Under the pieces are notes generated by a model. The model was not told the DNA's origin and searched no databases. It worked only from the letters and a program-made list of their open reading frames with translations. From NCBI GenBank assembly GCA_013389125.1, contig JACADX010000063.1:1-11387 (forward strand): 11,387 bases of DNA. Direction: 5' to 3'. This document shows positions 1 to 6,442 of this stretch, one piece after another. The stretch is from Parvularculaceae bacterium (lineage in GTDB: Bacteria; Pseudomonadota; Alphaproteobacteria; Caulobacterales; Parvularculaceae). Position numbers and translations under genes: made by a program. Numbering within the stretch: position 1 is the first letter of the stretch; every line of letters begins with the position of its first letter.

Positions 1-574
1 CCTCGGTATTCTCGACTTCGAGGTCCGAAATCGCCGTCAGGAGTTTCGGGTCCCAGTTGACGAGCCGCTTGTCGCGATAAATGAGGCCTTCCCGGTAAAG
101 CTCGACGAACACCTTCTTGACCGCGTCCGACAGGCCCTCGTCCATGGTGAAGCGCTCGCGGCTCCAATCGCAGGAGGCGCCGAGGCGCTTTAGCTGGGCG
201 ATGATCGCGCCGCCGGACTCCGCTTTCCACGCCCAGACTTTTTCAATGAACGCTTCGCGCCCGATTTCGGCGCGATTGGGCTCCTGGCGCTCCATCATCC
301 GCCGCTCGACGACCATTTGCGTCGCGATGCCGGCGTGATCCGTCCCCGGCTGCCAGAGCACCGACCGCCCGCGCATGCGCTCGAACCGGCAGAGGACATC
401 TTGAAGCGTGTTGTTGAGGGCGTGCCCCATATGGAGCGAGCCCGTCACATTCGGCGGCGGGATGACGATCGTGAACGGCTCGCCCCTGCCCGCAGGGCGA
501 AACGCGCCTGACTTTTCCCAGGCGGCGTAAAGGCGGGGTTCGGCAGTCGCCGGGTCGAAGGCTTTGTCGAGCAT
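1..574 (-). CDS. valS: Valyl-tRNA synthetase, N-terminal 191 codons (runs off the left edge)
   Basis: This is the N-terminal part of ValS, the cytosolic class I enzyme that charges tRNA-Val. The reading frame is open from the ATG at 574 to the window edge. Residues 39-51 read PPPNVTGSLHMGH, which contains the class I HIGH-type ATP-binding signature as H48-M-G-H51. About 30 residues on comes GTDHAGIATQ (77-86), a hallmark of ValS that separates it from IleS and LeuS. The KMSKS motif, editing domain and C-terminal coiled coil lie outside the window. The ATG is supported by the typical N-terminal phrase (FDP..E.RLYAAWEKSGAF) right after it. No good Shine-Dalgarno is visible upstream. It follows popZ in the same direction, but a terminator separates them, so it probably has its own promoter. 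The identification is secure; only the truncation limits it. Confidence 0.96.
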   Translation of the reverse strand, partial: MLDKAFDPATAEPRLYAAWEKSGAFRPAGRGEPFTIVIPPPNVTGSLHMGHALNNTLQDVLCRFERMRGRSVLWQPGTDHAGIATQMVVERRMMERQEPNRAEIGREAFIEKVWAWKAESGGAIIAQLKRLGASCDWSRERFTMDEGLSDAVKKVFVELYREGLIYRDKRLVNWDPKLLTAISDLEVENTE

Positions 575-604
575 TGCGGGGCCGTTTGTTTCGATCGCGC
601 GGCG

Positions 605-632
605 TTTCTAGCGCGAACTTTTCGCAGTGCAA
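605..632 (-). promoter_or_regulatory. Possible valS promoter
   Basis: Read leftward, TTGCAC (627-632) and TAGAAA (605-610) are separated by 16 bp, a fair but imperfect match to a housekeeping sigma factor promoter. The spacer contains the inverted repeat GCGAA-N3-TTCGC. It lies between the popZ terminator and the valS start, where a valS promoter would be needed. The call rests on position and partial consensus only. Confidence 0.3.
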
Positions 633-654
633 AAGAATCAGCGGCTGGCAACAA

Positions 655-680
655 AAAAGCCGGCGTTCCCGCCGGCTTTT
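655..680 (-). terminator. Intrinsic terminator after popZ
   Basis: There is a perfect 11-bp inverted repeat: 655-665 pairs with 670-680, and the loop on the minus strand is GGAA, a stable GNRA-type tetraloop. Read leftward the stem is followed by a T run (653-658 are all A on the plus strand). It starts 21 bp past the popZ stop codon, so it most likely ends the leftward popZ transcript and insulates valS. The plus-strand reading also has TTTT at the stem end, but no rightward gene lies upstream of it. Confidence 0.85.
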
Positions 681-701
681 CACGAGTCGACCAAGGCCTC
701 G

Positions 702-1178
702 CTATCGCCGGCGGCGCGCCACGCGCTGGACTTCCTCTTCGACTTTCTCCTCGACGATCTGCGGCAGGTTGGCGTCGAGCCACTCCTTGATCATCGGACG
801 GAGCATTTCGACGACAAGGTCTTCAAGCGTGCGGCCCTGGCCGTCTGAAACCTGGACGGTCTGCGACAGGCTCATGAACGCCTTCGAAGCCGCGGCGGCG
901 GTTGTCGCTTCGACGATGCCGTCGTCGTCTGACATCGCTTCCGATACGTTTTTTCTAATCATTTCAACATCTTCCGTTGCAAACTTCCGTTCGGGCTCGA
1001 TGGCGACTGGCGCGGGCGCCGGCTGCGGCGGACGAGCGGCAGCCGACGGACGCGGCGGCTCGGCGGCCCTCACGGGCGCGGCCGATTTCGCAGCCGGTTC
1101 TTCCTCGTCCTCGGAAATGATGCGCCGGATCGAGGCCAGAATCTCTTCCATGCTCGGTTCTGGCTGTGCGTTGCTCAT
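702..1178 (-). CDS. popZ: PopZ family polar organizing protein (DUF2497)
   Basis: PopZ self-assembles into a matrix at the cell pole in alphaproteobacteria, where it tethers the ParB-origin complex and recruits cell-cycle proteins. The 158-residue product has the family's three-part layout. A short N-terminal helix, SMEEILASIRRIISEDE (about residues 9-25), is the conserved partner-binding motif. A disordered acidic and Pro/Ala-rich linker follows (about 26-60). The C-terminal helical oligomerisation region ends in LEDLVVEMLRPMIKEWLDAN, an acidic EEKVEEEV stretch and a basic RRRR tail. The length is slightly below that of Caulobacter PopZ (about 177 residues). GAAGG lies about 10 nt before the ATG. 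It sits between tolC (94-bp gap) and valS, a common alphaproteobacterial order. A near-consensus CtrA box lies about 85-100 bp upstream. The family assignment is secure. That it works exactly like Caulobacter PopZ is inferred. Confidence 0.93.
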   Translation of the reverse strand: MSNAQPEPSMEEILASIRRIISEDEEEPAAKSAAPVRAAEPPRPSAAARPPQPAPAPVAIEPERKFATEDVEMIRKNVSEAMSDDDGIVEATTAAAASKAFMSLSQTVQVSDGQGRTLEDLVVEMLRPMIKEWLDANLPQIVEEKVEEEVQRVARRRR

Positions 1179-1261
1179 GAACGTGAAGCCTTCAGGTTGG
1201 GCGGATTACCGCCGATCGGCGACTCTTTTCCGCCGGTTCGCGCGAAGGTGCAACCCCGTGG

Positions 1262-1277
1262 TTTACTGCGGGTTAAC
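1262..1277 (-). promoter_or_regulatory. Near-consensus CtrA box upstream of popZ
   Basis: Read toward popZ the sequence is TTAA-N7-TAAAC, one base off the full CtrA consensus TTAA-N7-TTAAC. It lies 84 bp upstream of the popZ ATG and overlaps the last codon and stop of tolC. Position and spacing fit a promoter element, but a single 8-of-9 match can occur by chance, and CtrA control of popZ in this organism is inferred. Confidence 0.35.
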
Positions 1278-2568
1278 GCCCTTCCCCATCGTCGATGTCA
1301 GGCCCGAGGACCCCCATCGCGGCGAGAAGGAGAAAGGTCGCCAACCGCGCGTCCCGCTCGGCGTTGGCGAGCGCGACCTGCGCGTTCAGGAATTCCTGTT
1401 CGGCGTCAAGGACGTCGAGCGTCGTCCGAACGCCGAGTTGCGCCTCGCGGCGGACGCCGGTCAGCGCGAGGCGGTTCGCCTCGACCTGCGACGTCGCCGA
1501 AACGATGTTGGCGCGCGCCGCCGTCAACTGCTCCCAGGCTTGCGTCACGTTCGAGATTGCGCGGCGCTCGGCTTCCTCGATGCGGCGGCGGTCGGCCTCG
1601 TTGAGCGCTTGCGCCTCGCGCGCGCGGCTGACATTGAGGCCGCCGAGGAAAATCGGCATCGACGCGCGAACGCCGTAAGCGAACTGGTCCTGCTCGGAAA
1701 CGAAGCTCGACGGGTCGTCTGCATGCTGATAATTTGCGACAATGGAAACAGTCGGCGAGAACGCGCCCTTTGCGGCGGCGAAATCCCGGCGCGACGCCTC
1801 CTCGGCCATCCTTGCGCGCCAAACAAGCGGCGCTGCGGCCGCGGCGATCGTCTTCGCTTCTTCAAGCGAAGCCGGCGTCGGCGGCAATCCGGGATCGGCC
1901 TCAAGGGTCGCCGGCGGCTCTCCGATGATCTCCTTGAACGAAGCGCGGCTGACGCCGAGCCGCGCCTGCGCCGTCGTCAGTTGCGCGCGCGCCTGCGCAA
2001 GCCGGGCGTCGGCCTGCGCGACATCGGTCTTCGTCACCTCGCCGACTTCGAAACGCACTTCCGCCTCGCGCTTCTGGCGAACAAGTACATCGACGTTGTT
2101 CTTAGTCGCGCTGTAGACTTCCATATCTCGAACGACGTCGAAGTAGGATTGCGCCGCCCGCTGCAAGACGTCCTGCTCGACAATCGCAAGCTGGGCGTCG
2201 CCGGCCTTGACCCGCGCTTTCGCCGCCCGAATGAGGTTGAAATTTCGAAGGCCGCTGAAGATCGTTTGCCGCCCTGAAACCGCGTATGACTTCGTGGTGT
2301 ACCCGATCTCGCGAGGCGTCGGGATCAGTTGGGTGATTGTACCGTCGTTCTTGACGTAGCTCGCCTCCGCCTCGACTTGCGGCAGGGCCTGCGAAAGCGC
2401 CTGCCATTTTTGCTGTTTCGTCGCGTCCTGGCGGGCGCGTTCGGCGGCGATCGTCGGATTGGTCTCATAGGCGATAGAAAGCGCTTCTTCGAGCGTCTGG
2501 CCGGTTGCGCGGCCGGCGAGCGCGGCGAAGGCCGCAAGTCCCGCCAACAAACCGTCGACACGCCGCAT
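1273..2568 (-). CDS. tolC: TolC family outer-membrane channel protein
   Basis: This is a TolC-type outer-membrane factor: a trimeric beta-barrel plus periplasmic alpha-helical tunnel that serves type I secretion systems or efflux pumps. The 431-residue product opens with a signal peptide (basic MRR, then a hydrophobic LLAGLAAFAALAG), probably cleaved before QTLEEALSIAYETNP. That mature start is the characteristic first helix of TolC proteins. Two related OEP helical repeats follow. The barrel-strand phrase LGVRTTLDVLDAEQEFLNAQ near the C-terminus is typical. There is no lipobox Cys, unlike the outer-membrane factor at 4820, so this is a classical TolC. I chose the ATG at 2568 over the in-frame TTG at 2574 because AAGG lies about 7 nt upstream of the ATG. 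It lies 45 bp after the methyltransferase gene on the same strand, probably in one operon. Its partner transporter is not in the window. Confidence 0.92.
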   Translation of the reverse strand: MRRVDGLLAGLAAFAALAGRATGQTLEEALSIAYETNPTIAAERARQDATKQQKWQALSQALPQVEAEASYVKNDGTITQLIPTPREIGYTTKSYAVSGRQTIFSGLRNFNLIRAAKARVKAGDAQLAIVEQDVLQRAAQSYFDVVRDMEVYSATKNNVDVLVRQKREAEVRFEVGEVTKTDVAQADARLAQARAQLTTAQARLGVSRASFKEIIGEPPATLEADPGLPPTPASLEEAKTIAAAAAPLVWRARMAEEASRRDFAAAKGAFSPTVSIVANYQHADDPSSFVSEQDQFAYGVRASMPIFLGGLNVSRAREAQALNEADRRRIEEAERRAISNVTQAWEQLTAARANIVSATSQVEANRLALTGVRREAQLGVRTTLDVLDAEQEFLNAQVALANAERDARLATFLLLAAMGVLGPDIDDGEGR

Positions 2569-2613
2569 GACCAAACCTTAAGGATCAGGAACGGCAAGAC
2601 GCCGCCCGGAACC

Positions 2614-3267
2614 CTAGAACACGAACGCTTTCGGCTGCGTAAAGCCGGGAAGCACCGTCCGCGCCGTCGCGTCGAACGCCTCATGCGAGGCGACCGCCGC
2701 GCCCGAGCGGCGCCAGATCGTTCCCTTGGCGACGCCGCCCCGGCGAACGACGGCGCCAAGCCGGCCGCCGTCCTTCAACTGCTTAAGCAGCGCCGCCGGC
2801 TCCGTTTCGATCGCGCCGGAAATGACGATGACATCAAAGGGTCCCTGTTTTGCGGCCCCCGCGGCGAGGTCGCTGGCGACGACGGCCGCGTTAACGACTC
2901 CGGACGCCGCCCAGTTCTCCTGAGCGCGCGCGGCAAGGTCCGCCTCGCTCTCGACGGCGACCACCATTTCACCGAGCTGGGCGAGGACCGCGCTCGAATA
3001 GCCGGTGCCGCAACCGACATCGAGGATGAGATCGGTCGGCCGGATCTCGAGCGCGGCGAGAAGCTTGCTGAAATCCCGGGGCGTCATCAGCGACCGGCCG
3101 GGAGCATAAGCGACTTCGCGATCGACGTAAGCCTGGGCTTTGAGCTCGACCGGCAGAAAGCGCTCGCGTTCGACTGTCTCCAAGGCGCGCTGGATTCGCA
3201 GGTCCGTGACGTCGTTGGTCCGGACCTGGCTGTCGACCATATGTTTGCGCGCCGCCTCGAAGTCCAT
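2614..3267 (-). CDS. pcm: Protein-L-isoaspartate O-methyltransferase family protein
   Basis: This is a SAM-dependent methyltransferase of the PCMT family. Members repair isoaspartyl residues in aged proteins by methylating them, in the cytosol. The 217-residue product begins MDFEAARKHMVDSQVRTNDV, the usual start of alphaproteobacterial homologues. It has the SAM-binding motif I as DVGCGTGYSSAVLA and post-I acidic ESE. The region that in proven repair enzymes reads roughly ISQP-or-SAPH reads RSLMTPRDF here, so substrate preference may differ and true repair activity is uncertain. An ATG at 3369 would give 251 residues, but its extra 34 residues are not family-like and run through a hairpin, so I prefer the ATG at 3267 with AAGG and GGA purines upstream. 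It is the first gene of the leftward tolC/popZ cluster. Confidence 0.85.
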   Translation of the reverse strand: MDFEAARKHMVDSQVRTNDVTDLRIQRALETVERERFLPVELKAQAYVDREVAYAPGRSLMTPRDFSKLLAALEIRPTDLILDVGCGTGYSSAVLAQLGEMVVAVESEADLAARAQENWAASGVVNAAVVASDLAAGAAKQGPFDVIVISGAIETEPAALLKQLKDGGRLGAVVRRGGVAKGTIWRRSGAAVASHEAFDATARTVLPGFTQPKAFVF

Positions 3268-3328
3268 GGCCCGATCCGCCTTGCTTTCGTATCGGGCGGA
3301 ATTACAGGGCGCCGCCCCCTTCCGCAAC

Positions 3329-3355
3329 AAGCCCAGCCGAGAGGGCTTCTCGGCT
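3329..3355 (-). promoter_or_regulatory. Leader element with two mutually exclusive hairpins upstream of pcm
   Basis: AGCCGAGA (3335-3342) pairs with TCTCGGCT (3348-3355), leaving a 5-nt loop. That loop and its edge (3343-3348, GGGCTT) also pair perfectly with AAGCCC (3329-3334). The two stems cannot form together, because the second one needs the loop and has no linker to span the first. It sits 62-88 bp upstream of the pcm start. On the plus strand the 8-bp stem ends in TTTT (3355-3358), so it could also terminate rightward transcription. The pairing is seen directly; a switching role is inferred. Confidence 0.35.
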
Positions 3356-3391
3356 TTTGACCATGGCAAGGCGCCGGGCTATGAGGTCGCC

Positions 3392-3406
3392 TCCCTCGAC
3401 GAGGGA
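3392..3406. promoter_or_regulatory. 15-bp dyad just upstream of tRNA-Cys
   Basis: TCCCTCG-A-CGAGGGA is a perfect 7-bp inverted repeat around one central base, ending 9 bp before the first base of tRNA-Cys. The gap is too short for a full RNA hairpin, so a protein-binding site or a 5-bp hairpin with a 5-nt loop is more plausible. The role is unknown. Confidence 0.3.
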
Positions 3407-3415
3407 TTTCCGGAC

Positions 3416-3489
3416 GGCCACGTGGCGGAGTGGTGACGCAGAGGTCTGCAAAACCTCGTACCCCGGTTCAATTCCGGGCGTGGCCTCCA
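3416..3489 (+). tRNA. tRNA-Cys (anticodon GCA)
   Basis: The 74-nt cloverleaf folds cleanly. The acceptor stem GGCCACG (3416-3422) pairs fully with CGTGGCC (3479-3485), followed by discriminator T and an encoded CCA (3487-3489). The anticodon stem is GAGGT/ACCTC, with loop CTGCAAA placing GCA at 3448-3450. The T stem is CCCGG/CCGGG around TTCAATT. The D stem has three pairs plus a G-A at its end. It reads UGC and, by wobble, UGU cysteine codons. It is the only gene between the leftward pcm cluster and the rightward half of the window. No clear promoter or terminator is visible. Confidence 0.97.
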
Positions 3490-3586
3490 AAATCCTATCG
3501 AGCCCCATCGCGATTGCGGCCGCCCGAGGCGGGTGGCATTGTCGCGGGCGATTCGCCGTCCAAACCAATCAAACCGGGGGGTTCCC

Positions 3587-4534
3587 ATGATGCTGAAGAC
3601 CTTGCTCGCCCTTAGTGCGGCGCTTGTCGCTGTTTCAGGCGCGGCGCTCGCGAAAAAGAAGGGCACGGACGAGGGCGTCGACAACGAACGCGGCTCGACG
3701 AAGAACGCCGAAATTCCCGTCTGCACCAAAAATCTCGGGACGGTCGCGCTTGTCGACGGCGACGGACAGGGCTGGACCTATTACAACCTCGGCGCGCCCT
3801 CGACGCTCCTCAAGACCTTCATCGCGAAGTCCCAGTGCTTCAAGCTCGTCGATCGCGGCGCCGGCATGTCGGCGCTTGAGCGCGAGCGCGCGCTCGCCGG
3901 CGGCGGCCAGCTGCAAAAAGGTTCGAACATGGGCGCCGGCCAGGTGAAGGCCGCCGATTACGTTATGGTTGCGGATATCGCCAACACGGATTCGGACGCT
4001 GGCGGCAGCGCCGTCGGCGGCGCCGCGGGCGCGATCATCGGCGGGCGCCTTGGCGGCGTCCTCGGCGGCGTCAAGACAAAGCGCGTCGAAGCGCAGACCG
4101 TCCTTACCCTGATGAATGTCCGCACCTCGGAGATCGAAGCGACCGCCGAAGGGTCCGCGTCGAAGAAGGACATCGGCTTCCTCGCGGGCGGCGGCTACGG
4201 CTGGGGCGGCGCCGTCGGCGGCGGTTATGACGACACCGAAGTCGGCAAGGTCGTGACCTTCGCGTTTCTTGACGCCTATCGCCAGATCGTGACGCAGCTC
4301 GGCGGATTGCCGGACGCCGCCGCGGCGGCCGCCCCGAAAGAAGCGTTTCGGGTCGCCGCCGACAAGGTCGACTTGAAGCGCTCGCCGTCCAAATCCTCAA
4401 GCGCCGTCCGCTCGCTCGAAGAAGGCGACATGGTCTACCCGACCGGGGCGAAAGAAGACCTCTGGTGGGAGGTTGAGGACGAGAACGGCAATGTCGGCTG
4501 GATCGAGAATCCGGACCTGAAGCCGGTCGAATAA
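3587..4534 (+). CDS. Secreted CsgG/HfaB-like protein with C-terminal SH3 domain
   Basis: The 315-residue product starts with a signal peptide (MMLKTLLALSAALVAVSGAALA, cleaved before KKK). The middle follows the CsgG/HfaB pattern: LGTVALVDGDG, then a region reading FKLVDRGAGMSALERERALA with GSNMGAGQVKAADYVMVADI. CsgG forms the outer-membrane curli export pore and HfaB is a holdfast-anchor protein. A glycine-zipper stretch lies at about 139-161 and a second Gly-rich patch at about 195-214. An SH3-like domain occupies about 253-315 (KVDLKRSPSKSSSAVRSLEE, then WWEVEDENGNVGWI) and may bind cell wall. CsgG and HfaB are lipoproteins, but this protein has no lipobox Cys, and no curlin genes are nearby, so a curli role is unlikely. 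The start was chosen for the GGGGGG run 5 nt upstream of the ATG and the signal peptide; the ATG three bases later would also work. Confidence 0.8.
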   Translation: MMLKTLLALSAALVAVSGAALAKKKGTDEGVDNERGSTKNAEIPVCTKNLGTVALVDGDGQGWTYYNLGAPSTLLKTFIAKSQCFKLVDRGAGMSALERERALAGGGQLQKGSNMGAGQVKAADYVMVADIANTDSDAGGSAVGGAAGAIIGGRLGGVLGGVKTKRVEAQTVLTLMNVRTSEIEATAEGSASKKDIGFLAGGGYGWGGAVGGGYDDTEVGKVVTFAFLDAYRQIVTQLGGLPDAAAAAAPKEAFRVAADKVDLKRSPSKSSSAVRSLEEGDMVYPTGAKEDLWWEVEDENGNVGWIENPDLKPVE

Positions 4535-4557
4535 CGCCCGCCCGAAACGGCTTCCAC

Positions 4558-4589
4558 CCCGCCCGTCCGGCGTCGTCTGGCCGGGCGGG
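4558..4589 (+). terminator. GC-rich hairpin after the CsgG-like gene
   Basis: CCCGCCCG (4558-4565) pairs with CGGGCGGG (4582-4589) across a 16-nt loop, 23 bp past the stop codon. No T run follows, so this is at best a weak or factor-dependent terminator or a 3'-end stabilising hairpin. Confidence 0.35.
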
Positions 4590-4658
4590 AGTCCGTTGCC
4601 GCGCGCCCACACTCTTCGCCGCAAATGATGCGCCACCGCGGCGGGGGAGCGAAAAAGG

Positions 4659-4677
4659 TTAACCATCGGAATATAAG
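4659..4677 (+). promoter_or_regulatory. Possible efflux-operon promoter with CtrA half-site
   Basis: TTAACCAT (4659-4666) matches a CtrA half-site, and TATAAG (4672-4677) resembles a -10 box. They stand in the only A/T-rich patch of the 285-bp gap before the efflux operon. No good -35 hexamer sits 16-18 bp upstream of TATAAG, so an activator would be needed. The transcript would start near 4684 and carry the repeat leader at 4723-4790. Confidence 0.3.
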
Positions 4678-4722
4678 ACGGTGACGACAGCGGCAGGCTG
4701 TGCAACCGGCTTGTCGCAGAGC

Positions 4723-4790
4723 CGCGTCTTTCCGCCGCTCGAGCCTTGAGAATGGCCGCGGAAACGCGTCTTTCGCTTCGGAAAGACGCG
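4723..4790 (+). repeat. Triple 10-bp repeat in the efflux-operon leader
   Basis: CGCGTCTTTC occurs at 4723-4732 and again at 4765-4774, exactly 42 bp apart (about four helical turns). The reverse complement GAAAGACGCG lies at 4781-4790. The second and third copies form a 10-bp hairpin with a 6-nt loop. The first copy can instead pair with the third over 12 bp (4723-4734 with 4779-4790). The two folds exclude each other. The block ends 19 bp before the GGAGG ribosome site of the first efflux gene. It could be a regulator's operator set or an RNA switch in the leader. The repeats are certain; their role is inferred. Confidence 0.6.
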
Positions 4791-4819
4791 ATCGCGCGCG
4801 AGTTTGATTGGAGGACTTC

Positions 4820-6409
4820 ATGTTACGATGCGGCGTATCGCTGCTCGCTCTGTTCGCGGCCTCCTGCGCCAGCGTCGATCAGGAGCTTCTCGACGCGCAG
4901 CTTCCCGACCCGCCGGCCAAATGGGCGGCCGCCGACGACATCGCGGACCCGCCGGTCGGCGATTGGCTTGCGCCGTTCGGAGACAAGGCGCTTTACGGCC
5001 TTGTCAACGAGGCGATGCTCCACAACAACAACCTCCTCGCGGCGGCGGCCAACCTTGAAGCCGCGCGCGCCACAGCGAAAATTCAGCGCGCGAACCTTCT
5101 CCCGACCTTGAACGCCCAAGGGGGCGCGAGCCGCAATGCGATCGTTTCCGACCCTTCCCTCGCCGCGCAAGCCGGCGGATCGCAGGTCTCGAGCGGCCTC
5201 AGCGCCAAGGAACTCGAACAGCAGTTCGGCGTCGACGCCGACGGCGACGGAAAGCTCGACGGCCTTGACCTCTTCATCGGCGCCGTCGGCGGAACGCCCG
5301 GCCAAGACGGCATCGCGGAAAGCCCCCTCCCCAACCGGCGCGTCTACATCAACAACTATTCGCTCGGCGCGCAGATCAACTGGGAGATCGACCTCTGGGG
5401 CCGCATCACCGACGAGACGCGCGCGGCCTACAAGGACGCCAAGGCCAGCTTCGCCGAGTTCCAGGGCGCGCGGCTGTCGATAGCCGGCGCCGTCACGCAG
5501 TCCTGGTTCGGCCTTATCGAGGCGCGCCAGCAGCGGGAACTCGCCGAACGCGACGTGACGGCGCGGGAAAGCAATCTGCGGGTCACCGAGCGCCGCTACG
5601 AGCGCGGCGTCGCGTCGAGTCTTGACGTGCGGCTGTCGCGCTCGGCTCTCGGGTCGAGCCAGGCGAACCTCGCTTTCCGTCAGCGTACGGAGAAAGAAGC
5701 GGCCCGCCGGCTCGAAATCCTCCTCGGCCGGTATCCGGCGGCCGAGCTTGAAGCGGCGGCGAGGCTCCCTGAACTGACGCCGCTCGCCGGCGCCGGCGCC
5801 CCGGGCGACGTGCTGGTGCGTCGTCCCGACCTCATCGCCGCCGAAGCGCGCATGGAGGCGAACGGCCTTCGCGCCCGCGCGGCGCGAAAGGCGATCCTGC
5901 CGCGCCTGACGCTCTCCTCGCAGATCGGCACCAGCGGCCCCGACCTTTCCGATCTCATCGACCCGGAGCGCCTTGCCGGTAACATCGCCGCCGGTCTTTT
6001 CCAGCCTATTTTCCCGGGCGGGCGCGGCCGCGCTAACGCCAAGCGCCAGCGCGCGGTCGCTGAGGCCTCGCTCCTTTCCTATGCGCAAACCGCCCTGCAG
6101 GCCTATGAGGAGGCGGAGAACGCGATCGCCGCGGAAACCTATCTCGCGGCCGGCGAAAACGCGCTGAAACTCGCCTATGAAGAGGCCGCGGCGGCCGAAG
6201 AACTCACCGAGCGGCGTTATGCGAGCGGCACCGCGACAATCTTCGATCTCCTTAATGCGCAGACCCGCCGCATTTCCGCGGAGAGTTCCTACATCCAGGC
6301 GCAGCGGCAGCGCGTCGCCAATCGCGTCGCGCTGTATCTGGCGATCGGCGGCGATTTCATCGCGGATGCGACGACCGTCGCGGCGGCTGAGGCCGCGCCG
6401 GGACAGTAG
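4820..6409 (+). CDS. RND efflux outer-membrane factor lipoprotein (NodT/OprM type)
   Basis: This is the outer-membrane channel of the tripartite RND pump encoded by this operon. The 529-residue product has a short lipoprotein-type signal with Cys16 (FAAS-C), a slightly off-consensus lipobox. WLAPFGDKALYGLVNEAMLHNNNLLAAAANLEAAR is the usual NodT-family opening helix. The barrel phrase SLGAQINWEIDLWGR and two OEP repeats follow (RRYERGVASSLDVRLSRSAL and RRYASGTATIFDLLNAQTRR), with the family phrase LVRRPDLIAAEARMEAN between them. An insertion between the first two barrel strands, expected to face outside, carries a complete EF-hand loop at residues 139-150. The ATG at 4820 was chosen over a TTG at 4808 because GGAGG sits 5 nt upstream and the signal peptide starts there. 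The adaptor gene follows after 33 bp. Confidence 0.93.
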   Translation: MLRCGVSLLALFAASCASVDQELLDAQLPDPPAKWAAADDIADPPVGDWLAPFGDKALYGLVNEAMLHNNNLLAAAANLEAARATAKIQRANLLPTLNAQGGASRNAIVSDPSLAAQAGGSQVSSGLSAKELEQQFGVDADGDGKLDGLDLFIGAVGGTPGQDGIAESPLPNRRVYINNYSLGAQINWEIDLWGRITDETRAAYKDAKASFAEFQGARLSIAGAVTQSWFGLIEARQQRELAERDVTARESNLRVTERRYERGVASSLDVRLSRSALGSSQANLAFRQRTEKEAARRLEILLGRYPAAELEAAARLPELTPLAGAGAPGDVLVRRPDLIAAEARMEANGLRARAARKAILPRLTLSSQIGTSGPDLSDLIDPERLAGNIAAGLFQPIFPGGRGRANAKRQRAVAEASLLSYAQTALQAYEEAENAIAAETYLAAGENALKLAYEEAAAAEELTERRYASGTATIFDLLNAQTRRISAESSYIQAQRQRVANRVALYLAIGGDFIADATTVAAAEAAPGQ

Positions 6410-6442
6410 GACGAGCGGGGATAGTAAGGGGGCGTAAGAAAC

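Noticed and set aside
574..2277. A 567-codon rightward open frame across popZ and tolC
   Set aside because: It is antisense to two genes with clear family signatures, has a low-complexity Arg/Ser/Ala-rich product, and crosses the intergenic gap and the terminator region edge.
3329..3355. A pseudoknot-type SAM or SAH riboswitch before pcm
   Set aside because: No linker is left between the two stems to span the 8-bp helix, and no conserved ligand-binding core of a known SAM or SAH riboswitch class was recognised.
3268..3369. A 34-residue N-terminal extension of the PCMT-family protein
   Set aside because: The extension does not resemble the family and passes through the competing-hairpin element. 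MDFEAARKHMVDSQV is the usual start.
3587..4534. A curli export locus
   Set aside because: No CsgA/B-type curlin repeats, CsgE/F or CsgD-like regulator are nearby, and the CsgG-like protein lacks the lipidation Cys.
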